Assembly (NCBI RefSeq): GCF_030813695.1
Contig: NZ_JAUSVA010000002.1
Span: forward strand, 3,844,001 to 3,908,000
Source: Kitasatospora herbaricolor
GTDB lineage: Bacteria > Actinomycetota > Actinomycetes > Streptomycetales > Streptomycetaceae
Direction: 5' to 3'
Length of the DNA stretch: 64,000 nucleotides
Shown: piece after piece, positions 45,800-64,000 of the stretch
Position numbering within the stretch: the first letter of the stretch is position 1
Layout of the letters: the number at the start of each line of letters is the position of its first letter
The notes under the pieces: generated by a model
Told to the model about the DNA's origin: nothing
The model's database searches: none
The model's input: only the letters and a program-made list of their open reading frames with translations
Position numbers and translations under genes: made by a program

Positions 45800-47275
45800 T
45801 CAGAGCAGGCGCTTGATCTCGCCGCGGGCCCGGTAGAAGCCGCCGGTGCCCGACTCCAGCACCTCGGCGACCAGGTAGCGGGCACCGGGGACCCGGATGT
45901 CCTTGGGGAACTGCACCCGCCGGGCCGGGTCGAAGCCCGCGCTGACCACCCGGATCCTGGTCCGGTTGCCCTCCTGCACGCACTCGACCTCCACCCCGCC
46001 GGCCTGACCGGCCTGGGCCGCGCTGACCGTCTCCAGCTCCACGCCCGGCACCACCCGCTCCCAGCCGGCGGCCTTGACGTCCGCGGTCCGCGGCAGCCGG
46101 CCGCCCTCGGCCGCGCGCACGGCCTCCTCGCTCGCGTCCAGGCAGGCCAGCGATCCGTCCGTGGTCACCAGGTAGAGCCGCCCGTCGCGGTACTGCATGC
46201 TGTACGCCGACCCGCAGCCGGTGCCGAGCTTCCACAGCCGGGTCCCGTCGGCGGCGAAGCAGTACACCGAGGAGTGGTTGTCACCCGCGAAGACGTACTG
46301 CCCGTCCGGCGAGGTGGCGCAGGAGAACACCGACGCGTCGCACTTGTACCGGGCGACGGTCGAGCCGTCGTCCTTGCGCAGCCGGTACACCCAGCCGCGG
46401 GAGGTGCCGGCGAAGACCTCGCCGGGCTCCTGCCAGCCGAACAGCACGTCGCCCTGGGTGGTGACCTGCCAGATCTCCTCGCCGCGGGCCGAGTAGCGGG
46501 CCACCCCGCGCGAGTGCCCGTGGTAGACGCCGTCCTCGTCGCAGCGGACCATCCAGCCGGAGCTGCCGGCGCCCTTGCGCCGCCACTGGAACTCGTCCTC
46601 GTGGTCGACCATGGTGATCCCGCCCGAGCCGTCGGAGACCCCGAGCACGCCGTCGTGGATGTCCAGCCAGTAGATGTCGACGTCGGCGGCGATCTCGTAC
46701 GCCACCCGGGGGACCTTGCCGCCGAGGTCGTAGACGCGGCCGTCGTCGCAGCCCGCGTAGATCCAGTGGTCGTCGGCGACGATGCACTTCACGCCGTCCG
46801 GCAGGCCGTAGCGGCCGGTGACCTCGCCGTCGTGGGTGAGGGTCCAGACGTCGCCGGACTCGTTGCCGACCCAGGCGTGCTCGTCACCGACGAAGATCCC
46901 GAACGCGGCGGCGCCCGACTTGAACCGCCACAGCAGGGGAGCCTGGCTGGCGCTCGACCGGGTGCTGGTGATCGCCCGACGGGTGACCGACCGCTTCTGC
47001 CGCACCCCGCGCTGCGCCGGGGCGTACCCCTTGCGGACCTTCTCGCCGACCTTCTTCGCGGCGGCCGCGGCCGCCTTCTCGGGCGTCGGGTAGGCGGTCG
47101 TCCTGGCCTGGCCGGGCTCGCCGATCCGCCCGTAGGTGATGGTCAGCGAGGCGCCGGCCTGCCGTACCTCGTAGAACTTGTGGGCGCTCCCGCTGCCCTC
47201 CTCCTCGGACAGCTCCAGGTAGGTGACCTGCTCGGCGGAGGCGGAGGCGGGGACGGAGGTGGTGGTGGCGGACAT
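45800..47275 (-). CDS. WGR domain plus beta-propeller protein
   Basis: A 491-residue protein. Residues about 17-85 are a WGR domain (VTYLELSEEEGSGSAHKFYEV, then YGRIGEPGQ and AAAKKVGEKVRKGY). WGR domains occur in eukaryotic PARPs, where they bind DNA ends, and in bacterial proteins of unclear role. Residues about 120-400 form PQQ/WD-like blades (WVGNESGDVWTL, YSARGEEIWQVTTQGDVLFG, VYCFAADGTRLWKL). A C-terminal portion follows. The ATG has a GGGAGGG ribosome-binding site. It may read DNA damage or a ligand; no catalytic site is seen. Confidence 0.88.
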   Translation of the reverse strand: MSATTTSVPASASAEQVTYLELSEEEGSGSAHKFYEVRQAGASLTITYGRIGEPGQARTTAYPTPEKAAAAAAKKVGEKVRKGYAPAQRGVRQKRSVTRRAITSTRSSASQAPLLWRFKSGAAAFGIFVGDEHAWVGNESGDVWTLTHDGEVTGRYGLPDGVKCIVADDHWIYAGCDDGRVYDLGGKVPRVAYEIAADVDIYWLDIHDGVLGVSDGSGGITMVDHEDEFQWRRKGAGSSGWMVRCDEDGVYHGHSRGVARYSARGEEIWQVTTQGDVLFGWQEPGEVFAGTSRGWVYRLRKDDGSTVARYKCDASVFSCATSPDGQYVFAGDNHSSVYCFAADGTRLWKLGTGCGSAYSMQYRDGRLYLVTTDGSLACLDASEEAVRAAEGGRLPRTADVKAAGWERVVPGVELETVSAAQAGQAGGVEVECVQEGNRTRIRVVSAGFDPARRVQFPKDIRVPGARYLVAEVLESGTGGFYRARGEIKRLL

Positions 47276-47576
47276 CGGCGGTCCCTCCCGGGGAGTCGGC
47301 AAGACGGCGGTCGGCGGGCTGGGGGTGGCTTGCGGCCTTGGCGGCGTACGGCCTGGGGCGGCGTACGGCCTGGGCTCGTACGGCCGGTGGCCGGTGCCGG
47401 GGCACACGGCCGGGCGATCGGCGGGCCCTGCGGCGCCGTCCGTCGACAAGGAGAACCTACGCGCCACCACCGACAGTTGACCGTCCGCCCCCGCCCCGGG
47501 CCGCTTCCCCTGCCCGGGCCGCTTCCCCGCCCCGGCCCGGAACGCCCTCGGCGCAGGACCGGAGCGCCCCCGGAGG
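47276..47576. other. Gene-free region upstream of the WGR gene
   Basis: Between the membrane-protein stop and the WGR start there is no convincing gene. It should contain the WGR promoter; a TAGGTT hexamer on the minus strand near 47455-47460 is a weak -10 candidate. A 17-bp unit (GCGGCGTACGGCCTGGG) is exactly repeated at 47341-47357 and 47358-47374, with a partial third copy. Confidence 0.5.
47341..47374. repeat. 17-bp direct repeat, two exact units
   Basis: GCGGCGTACGGCCTGGG occurs back to back, followed by a truncated GTACGGCC copy. It lies about 65-100 nt upstream of the WGR gene start and could be a regulator-binding site or simple slippage. Confidence 0.85.
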
Positions 47577-48194
47577 TCAGAGCGCCCCGGCCGCCGCGGG
47601 CCGGGCCCGGCCGGTACGGCGGGCCGACGGCGCCAGGGCGGCCAGCCAGAGCGCCGCGCCGATCGTGATGAAGTCCAGGTCGGCCGCCATCAGCACGGTG
47701 CCGGCCAGCACCAGCACCGGGCTCCACACCGCGACCGGCCGGGCCCGGCCGGCCGCCAGGGTGACCAACAGCGCCAGCAGGCCGAGGTAGAACAGCACCG
47801 GCCCGACCGTGTAGAAGACCGGCAGCACGCCCGGGAACCCCTGGATCCGGTCGAACAACTGGTTCTGCTCGGCCCGGTCGGCGGCCCTGGCCCCGACGTA
47901 CAGGTCGATGACGGTCTGTCCGGCCGAGGCCACCAGCCCGGCGTAGGCCAGACCCGCCGTCAGGTTCGCGGCCACCCGGCCGGCCGGGCGGCGCGGGGCG
48001 ACCAGCCGGCGCAGCTCGGCGAAGACCGGGACGAACAGCAGCAGTCCGGCGAGCAGGGCGAGGTGGCCGGCCGTCCAGCCGGGGCCGGGGGCGCGGGATC
48101 CGGCCAGCAGCCGGATCCCGCCGTACAGCCCCAGCAGGGCCGGGGCGGCGATCCACGCGAGTCCGGTGACACGGGAGTTGACGGTGGCGTTCAT
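47577..48194 (-). CDS. Six-helix membrane protein of unknown function
   Basis: A 205-residue protein with about six hydrophobic segments at roughly residues 10-30, 45-62, 75-95, 125-145, 148-165 and 172-190. The fourth helix follows DRIQGFPGVLPVFYTVGPVLFYLG. It resembles small DUF998- or DUF4386-like proteins in topology, but I cannot assign a family. It is encoded downstream of the response regulator on the same strand with 114 nt between them, so it could be a regulated target. Confidence 0.75.
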   Translation of the reverse strand: MNATVNSRVTGLAWIAAPALLGLYGGIRLLAGSRAPGPGWTAGHLALLAGLLLFVPVFAELRRLVAPRRPAGRVAANLTAGLAYAGLVASAGQTVIDLYVGARAADRAEQNQLFDRIQGFPGVLPVFYTVGPVLFYLGLLALLVTLAAGRARPVAVWSPVLVLAGTVLMAADLDFITIGAALWLAALAPSARRTGRARPAAAGAL

Positions 48195-48308
48195 GGCGGG
48201 TTCCTCTCAGGGGCGGTGTGGTCCGACACCGCAGAGCCTGCCCGCCGGCGCCCGGCCGGCGGATCGCCCGTACCGGCGAACCGGCCGCCTCCCCCGCACG
48301 GGTGAGGG

Positions 48309-48989
48309 TCACCCCTCGCCGGCGACCACCGCGCCCGCCTCGTAGGCGAACACCACCGCGTGCACCCGGTCGCGCAGGTGCAGTTTGGCCAGCACGTTGC
48401 TGACGTGGGTCTTCACCGTGTGCTCGCTGACCACGAGTTCGGCGGCGATCTCGGCGTTGGACAGGCCCCGGGCGAGCAGCCGCAGGGTCTCCTGCTCGCG
48501 GGCGGTGAGCTGCTCCAGCAGCCGGGACGGCGCCCGGGCGGCGGTGGCGGCGCCGGCCGGACGGCGGGCGGCGAACTCGCCGATCAGGCGGCGGGTGACG
48601 GAGGGGGCGAGCAGCGCCTCGCCGGACGCCACCATCCGCACGCCGTGCGCGAGGTCGTCCCGGCGGACGTCCTTGAGCAGGAACCCGCTGGCCCCGGCGT
48701 ACAGGGCGTCGAAGACGTAGTCGTCCACGTCGAAGGTGGTCAGCATGATCACCTTGGTCCCCGGGTACCGCGCGCAGACCTGCCGGGCGGCCTCCAGCCC
48801 GTCCATCACGGGCATCCGGACGTCCAGCAGCAGGACGTCCGGGCGGTGCTCCCGGACCGCCTCGACCGCCTGGGCGCCGTCCGCCGCCTCGGCCACCACC
48901 TGGATGTCCGGCTGGGCGTCCAGGATCATGCCGAACCCGGCCCGCACCAGCTCCTGGTCGTCGGCGACCACCACCCGGATCGGATCCAT
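48309..48989 (-). CDS. NarL/LuxR-type response regulator
   Basis: A 226-residue two-component regulator. The receiver domain has the acidic pocket VVADDQELVR and phosphoacceptor D56 in VLLLDVRMP, plus FLLKD for the conserved Lys. The C-terminal LuxR helix-turn-helix is LTAREQETLRLLARGLSNAEIA with VSEHTVKTHVSNVLAKL. It lies 38 nt downstream of the histidine kinase, with which it forms a pair. Confidence 0.96.
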   Translation of the reverse strand: MDPIRVVVADDQELVRAGFGMILDAQPDIQVVAEAADGAQAVEAVREHRPDVLLLDVRMPVMDGLEAARQVCARYPGTKVIMLTTFDVDDYVFDALYAGASGFLLKDVRRDDLAHGVRMVASGEALLAPSVTRRLIGEFAARRPAGAATAARAPSRLLEQLTAREQETLRLLARGLSNAEIAAELVVSEHTVKTHVSNVLAKLHLRDRVHAVVFAYEAGAVVAGEG

Positions 48990-49027
48990 CGGTCCGTTCC
49001 CCTCTCCGTCGTAGTTTCCCGGACCGT

Positions 49028-50251
49028 TCAGGTCCGGGCCCGCTCCACCAGTACCGCCGCGCCCAGCGGCAGCCGCGCGGCCACCAGGAAGCCGGTGCCG
49101 TCGGCGCGCGGCCCGGCCTCGGCTCGGCCGCCGCAGGCCGCGGCCCGCTCGCGGATGCCGACCAGGCCCCGGCCGCCCGACCAGTCGCTCACCGCCCGGT
49201 CCGCCCGCTGCCGGACGCCCTGGCCGTCGTCGGACACCAGCACCTCCAGCACCTCACCGGCGGCGGTGAGCCGTACCTCCGCGGCGCCCGCGCCGGCGTG
49301 CTTGACCACGTTGGTCAGCGCCTCCTGCACGATCCGGAACGCGGTGGCCTCCACGTCCGCCGGCAGGGCGCGCCCCGGCCCGGGCAGTTCCAGCCTGACC
49401 CGCACGCCCGCCTCCCTGACCCGCTCGGCCACCGCCGCCAGTTCGGCCAGCCTCGGCTGCGGCGCGAGCTGCGGGCCGGCCCCGTCCTCCTTCAGGACGC
49501 CCAGCACCCGCCGCAGTTGGACCATCGCGTCGCGGCCGGAGTCGGCGATGGTGTCGAAGGTCCGGATCGCCCGCTCCGGATCGGAGCGGACCACCACCGG
49601 CCCGGCCTCCGCCTGGACCACCATCAGGGAGACCGCGTGCGCCAGGATGTCGTGCATCTCCCGGGCGATCCGCCCGCGTTCCTCGGCCACCGCCCGGGCC
49701 GCGTCACTGGCCGCCCGCAGCCCCACCTCGTGTGCGCGCTCCGCCTCCACCCGGGCCAGCCTGCGCAGTTCGCGCACCAGGGACCCGAAGACGAAGGTGC
49801 CGACGGTGAGCAGCAGGCTGAACAGCATCCCGTCGGCCGAGCGGGTGCCGAGGATGTTGGACACCACCACGACGGCCAGCAGCAGCATCCGCTGCCAGTC
49901 CCGCCCCCGGTCGGCGACCGTGTAGACGGCCAGCACGGCGTACACCGGAATCTGCGGCATCGACGAGTGCGCCGCCACCGACACCCCCACCGAGACCAGC
50001 CCGCTGGCCGCGGCCACCGACAAGGGCCGGCGGCGGCGCCAGGGCAGCGGCACGGCGGTCCCGACCGCCAGCGCGTACACCCACCAGGGGCGGTCCACCT
50101 CGTCGTTCCACACCGACCAGAAGGAGACCGCGGCCGAGAACAGGGCCAGCAGGGTGTCCAGCACGTACGGGTTCACCCCGGCCAGGCGCCGCCGCTGCCC
50201 CGCACTCCAACCGGCCACCCCGGCCGCCCCGGCCGTCCGGTTCGCCAGCAT
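49028..50251 (-). CDS. Sensor histidine kinase (HisKA_3/NarX-like)
   Basis: A 407-residue kinase. Four or five hydrophobic helices lie between residues 30 and 155, with no sizeable extracellular sensor. A dimerisation helix carries the phosphoacceptor H200 in REMHDILAHAVS. A GHKL ATPase has IVQEALTNVVKHAGA (N-box), DDGQG and GGRGLVGIRERA. This is the intramembrane-sensing type paired with NarL regulators. ATG 50251 is chosen because GGAGG lies 9 nt upstream; an earlier in-frame GTG is too close to that site. It is flanked by the DUF4097 lipoprotein and its cognate regulator. Confidence 0.94.
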   Translation of the reverse strand: MLANRTAGAAGVAGWSAGQRRRLAGVNPYVLDTLLALFSAAVSFWSVWNDEVDRPWWVYALAVGTAVPLPWRRRRPLSVAAASGLVSVGVSVAAHSSMPQIPVYAVLAVYTVADRGRDWQRMLLLAVVVVSNILGTRSADGMLFSLLLTVGTFVFGSLVRELRRLARVEAERAHEVGLRAASDAARAVAEERGRIAREMHDILAHAVSLMVVQAEAGPVVVRSDPERAIRTFDTIADSGRDAMVQLRRVLGVLKEDGAGPQLAPQPRLAELAAVAERVREAGVRVRLELPGPGRALPADVEATAFRIVQEALTNVVKHAGAGAAEVRLTAAGEVLEVLVSDDGQGVRQRADRAVSDWSGGRGLVGIRERAAACGGRAEAGPRADGTGFLVAARLPLGAAVLVERART

Positions 50252-50333
50252 CGCGTCCACCCCTCCCCCGGGCGGGGGCCGGCCTCCCCCGTTCGGACGA
50301 TCATGCCCTACCGGCCGGCGGCGCGCCCCGCCC

Positions 50334-51026
50334 TCAGGCACCGGCGACCGTCACGTTCCCGGTCCGCGTCCGGGCGGTGATCCGCCGGGCGGCGGCGTCG
50401 TCCCTGGCCACGCCGACCTTCAGGTCGCCCGTCCGGGTCGCCGCCTCGACCGCGTACGTCCCCTCCGGCGGCACCTCGACCCGGACGTCGCCGGTGCTGG
50501 TGTCGGCCCGCACGCTCAGCGGCCCGGTGCTGAAACGCGCCGAGACGCCGCCTGTCCGCGCCTCCAGCCGGACCGTCGGCGAGGTCAGCCCGGTCGCCTC
50601 CACGTCGCCCGTTCCGGTCCGCACGTCGACCTCGGCACCGAGCCCGGACAGGGCCACCGAGCCCGTCTCGTTCGCCACCCGGACGACCGTCCCGGCCGGC
50701 ACCTCGATGTCGTAGCCGACCCCGCAGTCCCCGTCCGGGCAGTGGTAGCCGAGGGTGAGCGTGCCGTCCGCCGTGGTGTGGGTGGCGACCGGCTCCGCCC
50801 CGCGGTACGTCCGGTGCTCGGTGACCCGCACGGCCGCGCCGCCGCCGGTGACCCTGATGTCGCCGGTGCGGCCCTGGACCACCAGGGTCCGCACCGGCTC
50901 GGCGACGCCGTAGGCCACCACCCGCTCCCGGTCGTCGTCGCCGATCAGGCAGCCGCTCATCCCGCCCGCCACGGCCGCCGTGATCGCCAGCTTCGACCCG
51001 ACCCGCAGCAGCATCCGACACTTCAT
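50334..51026 (-). CDS. DUF4097 beta-strand-repeat lipoprotein
   Basis: A 230-residue protein. Its N-terminal lipoprotein-type signal ends in GMSGC (Cys near 26). Recurrent beta-strand motifs with TGD follow (GRTGDIRV, RTGTGDVEATG, DTSTGDVRVEV, TRTGDLKVGV, RTGNVTVAG), the right-handed helix pattern of DUF4097/adhesin-like proteins. It is encoded 82 nt upstream of the kinase and probably co-transcribed. It might be an accessory sensor or a response target at the membrane surface. The ATG has a GAGGGGG ribosome-binding site. Confidence 0.88.
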   Translation of the reverse strand: MKCRMLLRVGSKLAITAAVAGGMSGCLIGDDDRERVVAYGVAEPVRTLVVQGRTGDIRVTGGGAAVRVTEHRTYRGAEPVATHTTADGTLTLGYHCPDGDCGVGYDIEVPAGTVVRVANETGSVALSGLGAEVDVRTGTGDVEATGLTSPTVRLEARTGGVSARFSTGPLSVRADTSTGDVRVEVPPEGTYAVEAATRTGDLKVGVARDDAAARRITARTRTGNVTVAGA

Positions 51027-51213
51027 GTGTCCCCCTCGGCCTCCCGGAGCGCCCCGGCTCCCGGGGCGGCGGCACCGAGCCTCCCCCGGCGACCCGCGCC
51101 ACCGGATCCCCCGCCCGGGCGGTCTGCCCGCCTCCCCCGCACGAGGGATGCCCGGAGCCGGGACCGGCACCCGGGGCCACGGGCCCGGGCGTACGACGGC
51201 CCGGGCGTACGAC

Positions 51214-51247
51214 GAAGGGCCCGGAGGCTGATGCCTCCGGGCCCTTC
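51214..51247 (-). terminator. Terminator of initiator tRNA, copy 1
   Basis: A perfect 15-bp stem (GAAGGGCCCGGAGGC with GCCTCCGGGCCCTTC) with a TGAT loop lies 9 nt past the 3' end of the tRNA. It is identical in copy 2, 778 bp away. Confidence 0.92.
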
Positions 51248-51256
51248 ACCTGCAAG

Positions 51257-51330
51257 TAGCGGGGACAGGATTTGAACCTGCGACCTCTGGGTTATGAGCC
51301 CAGCGAGCTACCGAGCTGCTCCACCCCGCG
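51257..51330 (-). tRNA. Initiator tRNA-fMet (CAT), copy 1
   Basis: A 74-nt cloverleaf: acceptor CGCGGGG with CCCCGC (C1 unpaired against T72), anticodon stem CTGGG/CCCAG around CTCATAA. The three consecutive G-C pairs of the anticodon stem and the mismatch at 1-72 mark it as an initiator, not an elongator, tRNA. The T-loop is TTCAAAT. No CCA is encoded. Identical to copy 2. Confidence 0.97.
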
Positions 51331-51342
51331 TCGATGAACACG

Positions 51343-51372
51343 ACACTACGCGACATCCGGCCCAGCGCCCAA
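51343..51372 (-). promoter_or_regulatory. Promoter of initiator tRNA, copy 1
   Basis: The -35 is TTGGGC (51367-51372), the spacer is 18 nt and the -10 is TAGTGT (51343-51348). The -10 and much of the spacer, but not the -35, are the same at the second copy. Confidence 0.65.
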
Positions 51373-51449
51373 TCCATTTCCGCCGTCACGGGCCCGCGGC
51401 CCTCCCGCCGGCGGATACGATCACGCCGGCCGGCCCGGCCAGGGGACCG

Positions 51450-52037
51450 GTGGCCGGCCCCGAGGCCCAGGAGAGCACCGTCGAACAACTGCCACCGGCC
51501 GAGTACCTGCGGACGCTTCCGCACGGCACCCTGTTCGCCACCGCCCATCTGACGGACGAGGAGGGCAGCCCGCTGCTGCTGCGTTCCGTCTACGACCCGG
51601 AGGAGTGGCAACTCGTCGGCGGCAACCTGGACTTCGGCGAGGATCCCTGGGGCTGCGTCCGACGCGAGGCCCAGGATGAGACCGGTCTCGCGCTCCCCGA
51701 GGAGCCGGGCGCACTGCTGGCCGTGATCTTCGGCCCGCCGTCCGGGCCCTGGCCGTTCAAGGTCGGCCTGGTCTTCGACGGTGGCACCCTGACCGGCCGT
51801 CGGATCGCCGAGATCCGGCTCGACCCCGAGGAGCACACCGAACTCCGCGTGCTGCCGCTGGCACGGTGGCGACCGGTGCTGGCGCCGCGCCGCCGCTCGA
51901 TCGTCGAGGCGGCGGCCGAGGCCCGCCGCACCGGCCGGACCGCCTACCTCCACCTCGGCGGGCCCGCCGCGACTTCCCGTCCCGGCAACGCGAAGGGCCC
52001 GGAGGCTGATGCCTCCGGGCCCTTCACCTGCAAGTAG
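51450..52037 (+). CDS. NUDIX hydrolase, inside the tRNA-fMet repeat pair
   Basis: A 195-residue protein. Its NUDIX box is GGNLDFGEDPWGCVRREAQ continuing DETGL, which fits GX5EX7REUXEEXGU with Asp in one Glu position. It should hydrolyse a nucleoside-diphosphate derivative with Mg2+; the substrate is unknown. GTG 51450 with AGGGGA just upstream is the best start; an earlier ATG would begin inside the tRNA. The last 16 residues (AKGPEADASGPFTCK) are translated from the antisense of the tRNA terminator, and the TAG stop is the last three bases of tRNA copy 2 in antisense. Confidence 0.85.
   Translation: MAGPEAQESTVEQLPPAEYLRTLPHGTLFATAHLTDEEGSPLLLRSVYDPEEWQLVGGNLDFGEDPWGCVRREAQDETGLALPEEPGALLAVIFGPPSGPWPFKVGLVFDGGTLTGRRIAEIRLDPEEHTELRVLPLARWRPVLAPRRRSIVEAAAEARRTGRTAYLHLGGPAATSRPGNAKGPEADASGPFTCK
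51992..52025 (-). terminator. Terminator of initiator tRNA, copy 2
   Basis: The same 15-bp stem and TGAT loop as copy 1. It overlaps the 3' end of the NUDIX coding sequence on the other strand. Confidence 0.92.
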
Positions 52038-52108
52038 CGGGGACAGGATTTGAACCTGCGACCTCTGGGTTATGAGCCCAGCGAGCTACCGAGCTGCTCC
52101 ACCCCGCG
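52035..52108 (-). tRNA. Initiator tRNA-fMet (CAT), copy 2
   Basis: Identical over 74 nt to the copy at 51257. It has the same C1/T72 mismatch, GGG/CCC anticodon stem and absence of CCA. Transcribed toward the first copy on the minus strand. Confidence 0.97.
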
Positions 52109-52120
52109 TCGGTAGACACG

Positions 52121-52150
52121 ACACTACGCGACATCCCACCCGGCACCTAA
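52121..52150 (-). promoter_or_regulatory. Promoter of initiator tRNA, copy 2
   Basis: The -35 is TTAGGT (52145-52150), the spacer is 18 nt and the -10 is TAGTGT (52121-52126), at the same distance from the tRNA as in copy 1. Conservation between the copies falls off outside the boxes, which supports their being functional. Confidence 0.65.
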
Positions 52151-52216
52151 TCGGTTTCCCCGGGGCGGTAGCCGTACCCGCAGCGGCCTGCCGGGTGCGC
52201 GGCACGAACCGTGACC

Positions 52217-57583
<5,367 letters not shown>

Positions 57584-57784
57584 GGTGCCTCACTCAACCA
57601 TCGGGGCGGCCGTACGCGGAAGGGTTCGCGTGCCGTCGAGATCGTAGTTCCGCCGACTGTTCGACCATGCCAACAGCCGCACGCTGAGACCAGGTTGAGA
57701 CCGGGGAACTCCCACCGGTCAATAAGTATGAAAAGCATTCAGATTTGGAGCGCACCCGAACCGGACCCCCGGCGGCAGCCGGAA
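57584..57784. other. Space between helicase gene and rpoC terminator
   Basis: No gene is visible. It should hold the promoter of the helicase-nuclease gene. The subsegment 57715-57760 is relatively AT-rich (TCAATAAGTATGAAAAGCAT in part) and is the best place for it. The minus-strand hexamer TACTTA overlaps it, but I could not define a reliable promoter. Confidence 0.4.
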
Positions 57785-57830
57785 ACGCCGCAGGGCGGCC
57801 ACCCCCGAGGGGGCGGCCGCCCTGCGGCGT
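57785..57830 (-). terminator. Strong terminator after rpoC
   Basis: A perfect 16-bp outer stem (ACGCCGCAGGGCGGCC with GGCCGCCCTGCGGCGT) encloses a further C5/G5 helix. It begins 16 nt after the rpoC stop and separates the rpoBC operon from the helicase-nuclease gene. Confidence 0.9.
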
Positions 57831-57845
57831 ACCTGGTACGGACTG

Positions 57846-61736
<3,891 letters not shown>

Positions 61737-61799
61737 TGGTCGTCAAGCCCTCTTTCGTAAGTCGAAAGTCGTTCATCTGGTCTGAGGGGGCCTGGGGGC

Positions 61800-61829
61800 G
61801 GGCCGGCCGCTCCTGGGAGCGGCCGGCCC
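61800..61829 (-). terminator. Hairpin in the rpoB-rpoC gap
   Basis: A stem of 12-13 bp (GGCCGGCCGCTC with GAGCGGCCGGCC, tetraloop CTGG) lies 9 nt past the rpoB stop. As rpoB and rpoC normally form one transcript, it is more likely an attenuator, pause or processing site than a full terminator. Confidence 0.6.
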
Positions 61830-61837
61830 CACCTCCG

Positions 61838-64000
<2,163 letters not shown>

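Noticed and set aside
51214-52150. Direct repeats at tRNA genes as att sites of an integrated element
   Set aside because: The repeats include whole tRNA, promoter and terminator and enclose only a NUDIX gene. No integrase or excisionase is present, so a simple duplication is the better explanation.

Overview
This is a very GC-rich actinobacterial chromosome segment. Several features point to Streptomyces, Kitasatospora or a close relative: codon usage, GTG starts, the EF-Tu, EF-G, S12 and S7 proteins, and initiator tRNA genes without an encoded CCA. It is core chromosome, because it holds the rpoB-rpoC, rpsL-rpsG-fusA-tuf and rpsJ-rplC-rplD blocks, all on the minus strand. Read along that strand, the order is rpoB (3' part), rpoC, a long accessory stretch, rpsL-rpsG-fusA-tuf, a second accessory stretch, then rpsJ-rplC-rplD (5' end only).

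Region 1-1554 is the head of the S10 operon and its leader. Region 1643-14169 is an envelope-glycan cluster. A GT-C-like membrane protein and a tightly coupled minus-strand operon (rmlB, rmlD, flippase, dolichyl-phosphate-mannose-synthase-like GT2, DUF2304 protein, GT2) lie opposite a short plus-strand rmlA-rmlC operon. An acyltransferase-3 protein and another large membrane protein follow. The four rml genes supply dTDP-L-rhamnose. The others look suited to assembling, flipping and decorating a surface polymer. Region 14383-18800 is tuf, fusA, rpsG, rpsL. Two more GT-C or DUF2142 membrane proteins follow (19219-22553), so the envelope cluster sits on both sides of the str operon.

Region 22851-28650 holds a DUF1707/DUF4190 protein, an ABC exporter pair, a DUF2786 protein and an ADP-ribosylglycohydrolase. 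Region 28689-37421 is the most unusual part. It is one minus-strand operon encoding a membrane-anchored TPR protein with cysteine clusters, a degenerate J-domain-like protein, a GrpE-like protein, an Hsp70 with four zinc ribbons inserted between its ATPase and substrate-binding domains, and a small zinc-ribbon/TPR protein. Together they look like a complete but divergent Hsp70 machine.

Region 37784-47275 carries a serpin lipoprotein, a DUF1801 protein, a second ADP-ribosylglycohydrolase, a cytochrome P450, a sirtuin, a helicase-C-domain protein and a WGR/beta-propeller protein. There are thus several proteins of NAD or ADP-ribose type. Region 47577-51026 is a membrane protein and a DUF4097 lipoprotein/histidine kinase/response regulator set. 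Region 51214-52150 is a duplicated initiator-tRNA cassette (promoter, tRNA, terminator) flanking a NUDIX gene. Region 52217-57583 encodes a 1788-residue SF1 helicase fused to a PD-(D/E)XK-type nuclease and a C-terminal segment resembling the GreA/GreB C-terminal domain, immediately downstream of rpoC. The window ends inside rpoB, in its rifampicin-resistance region.
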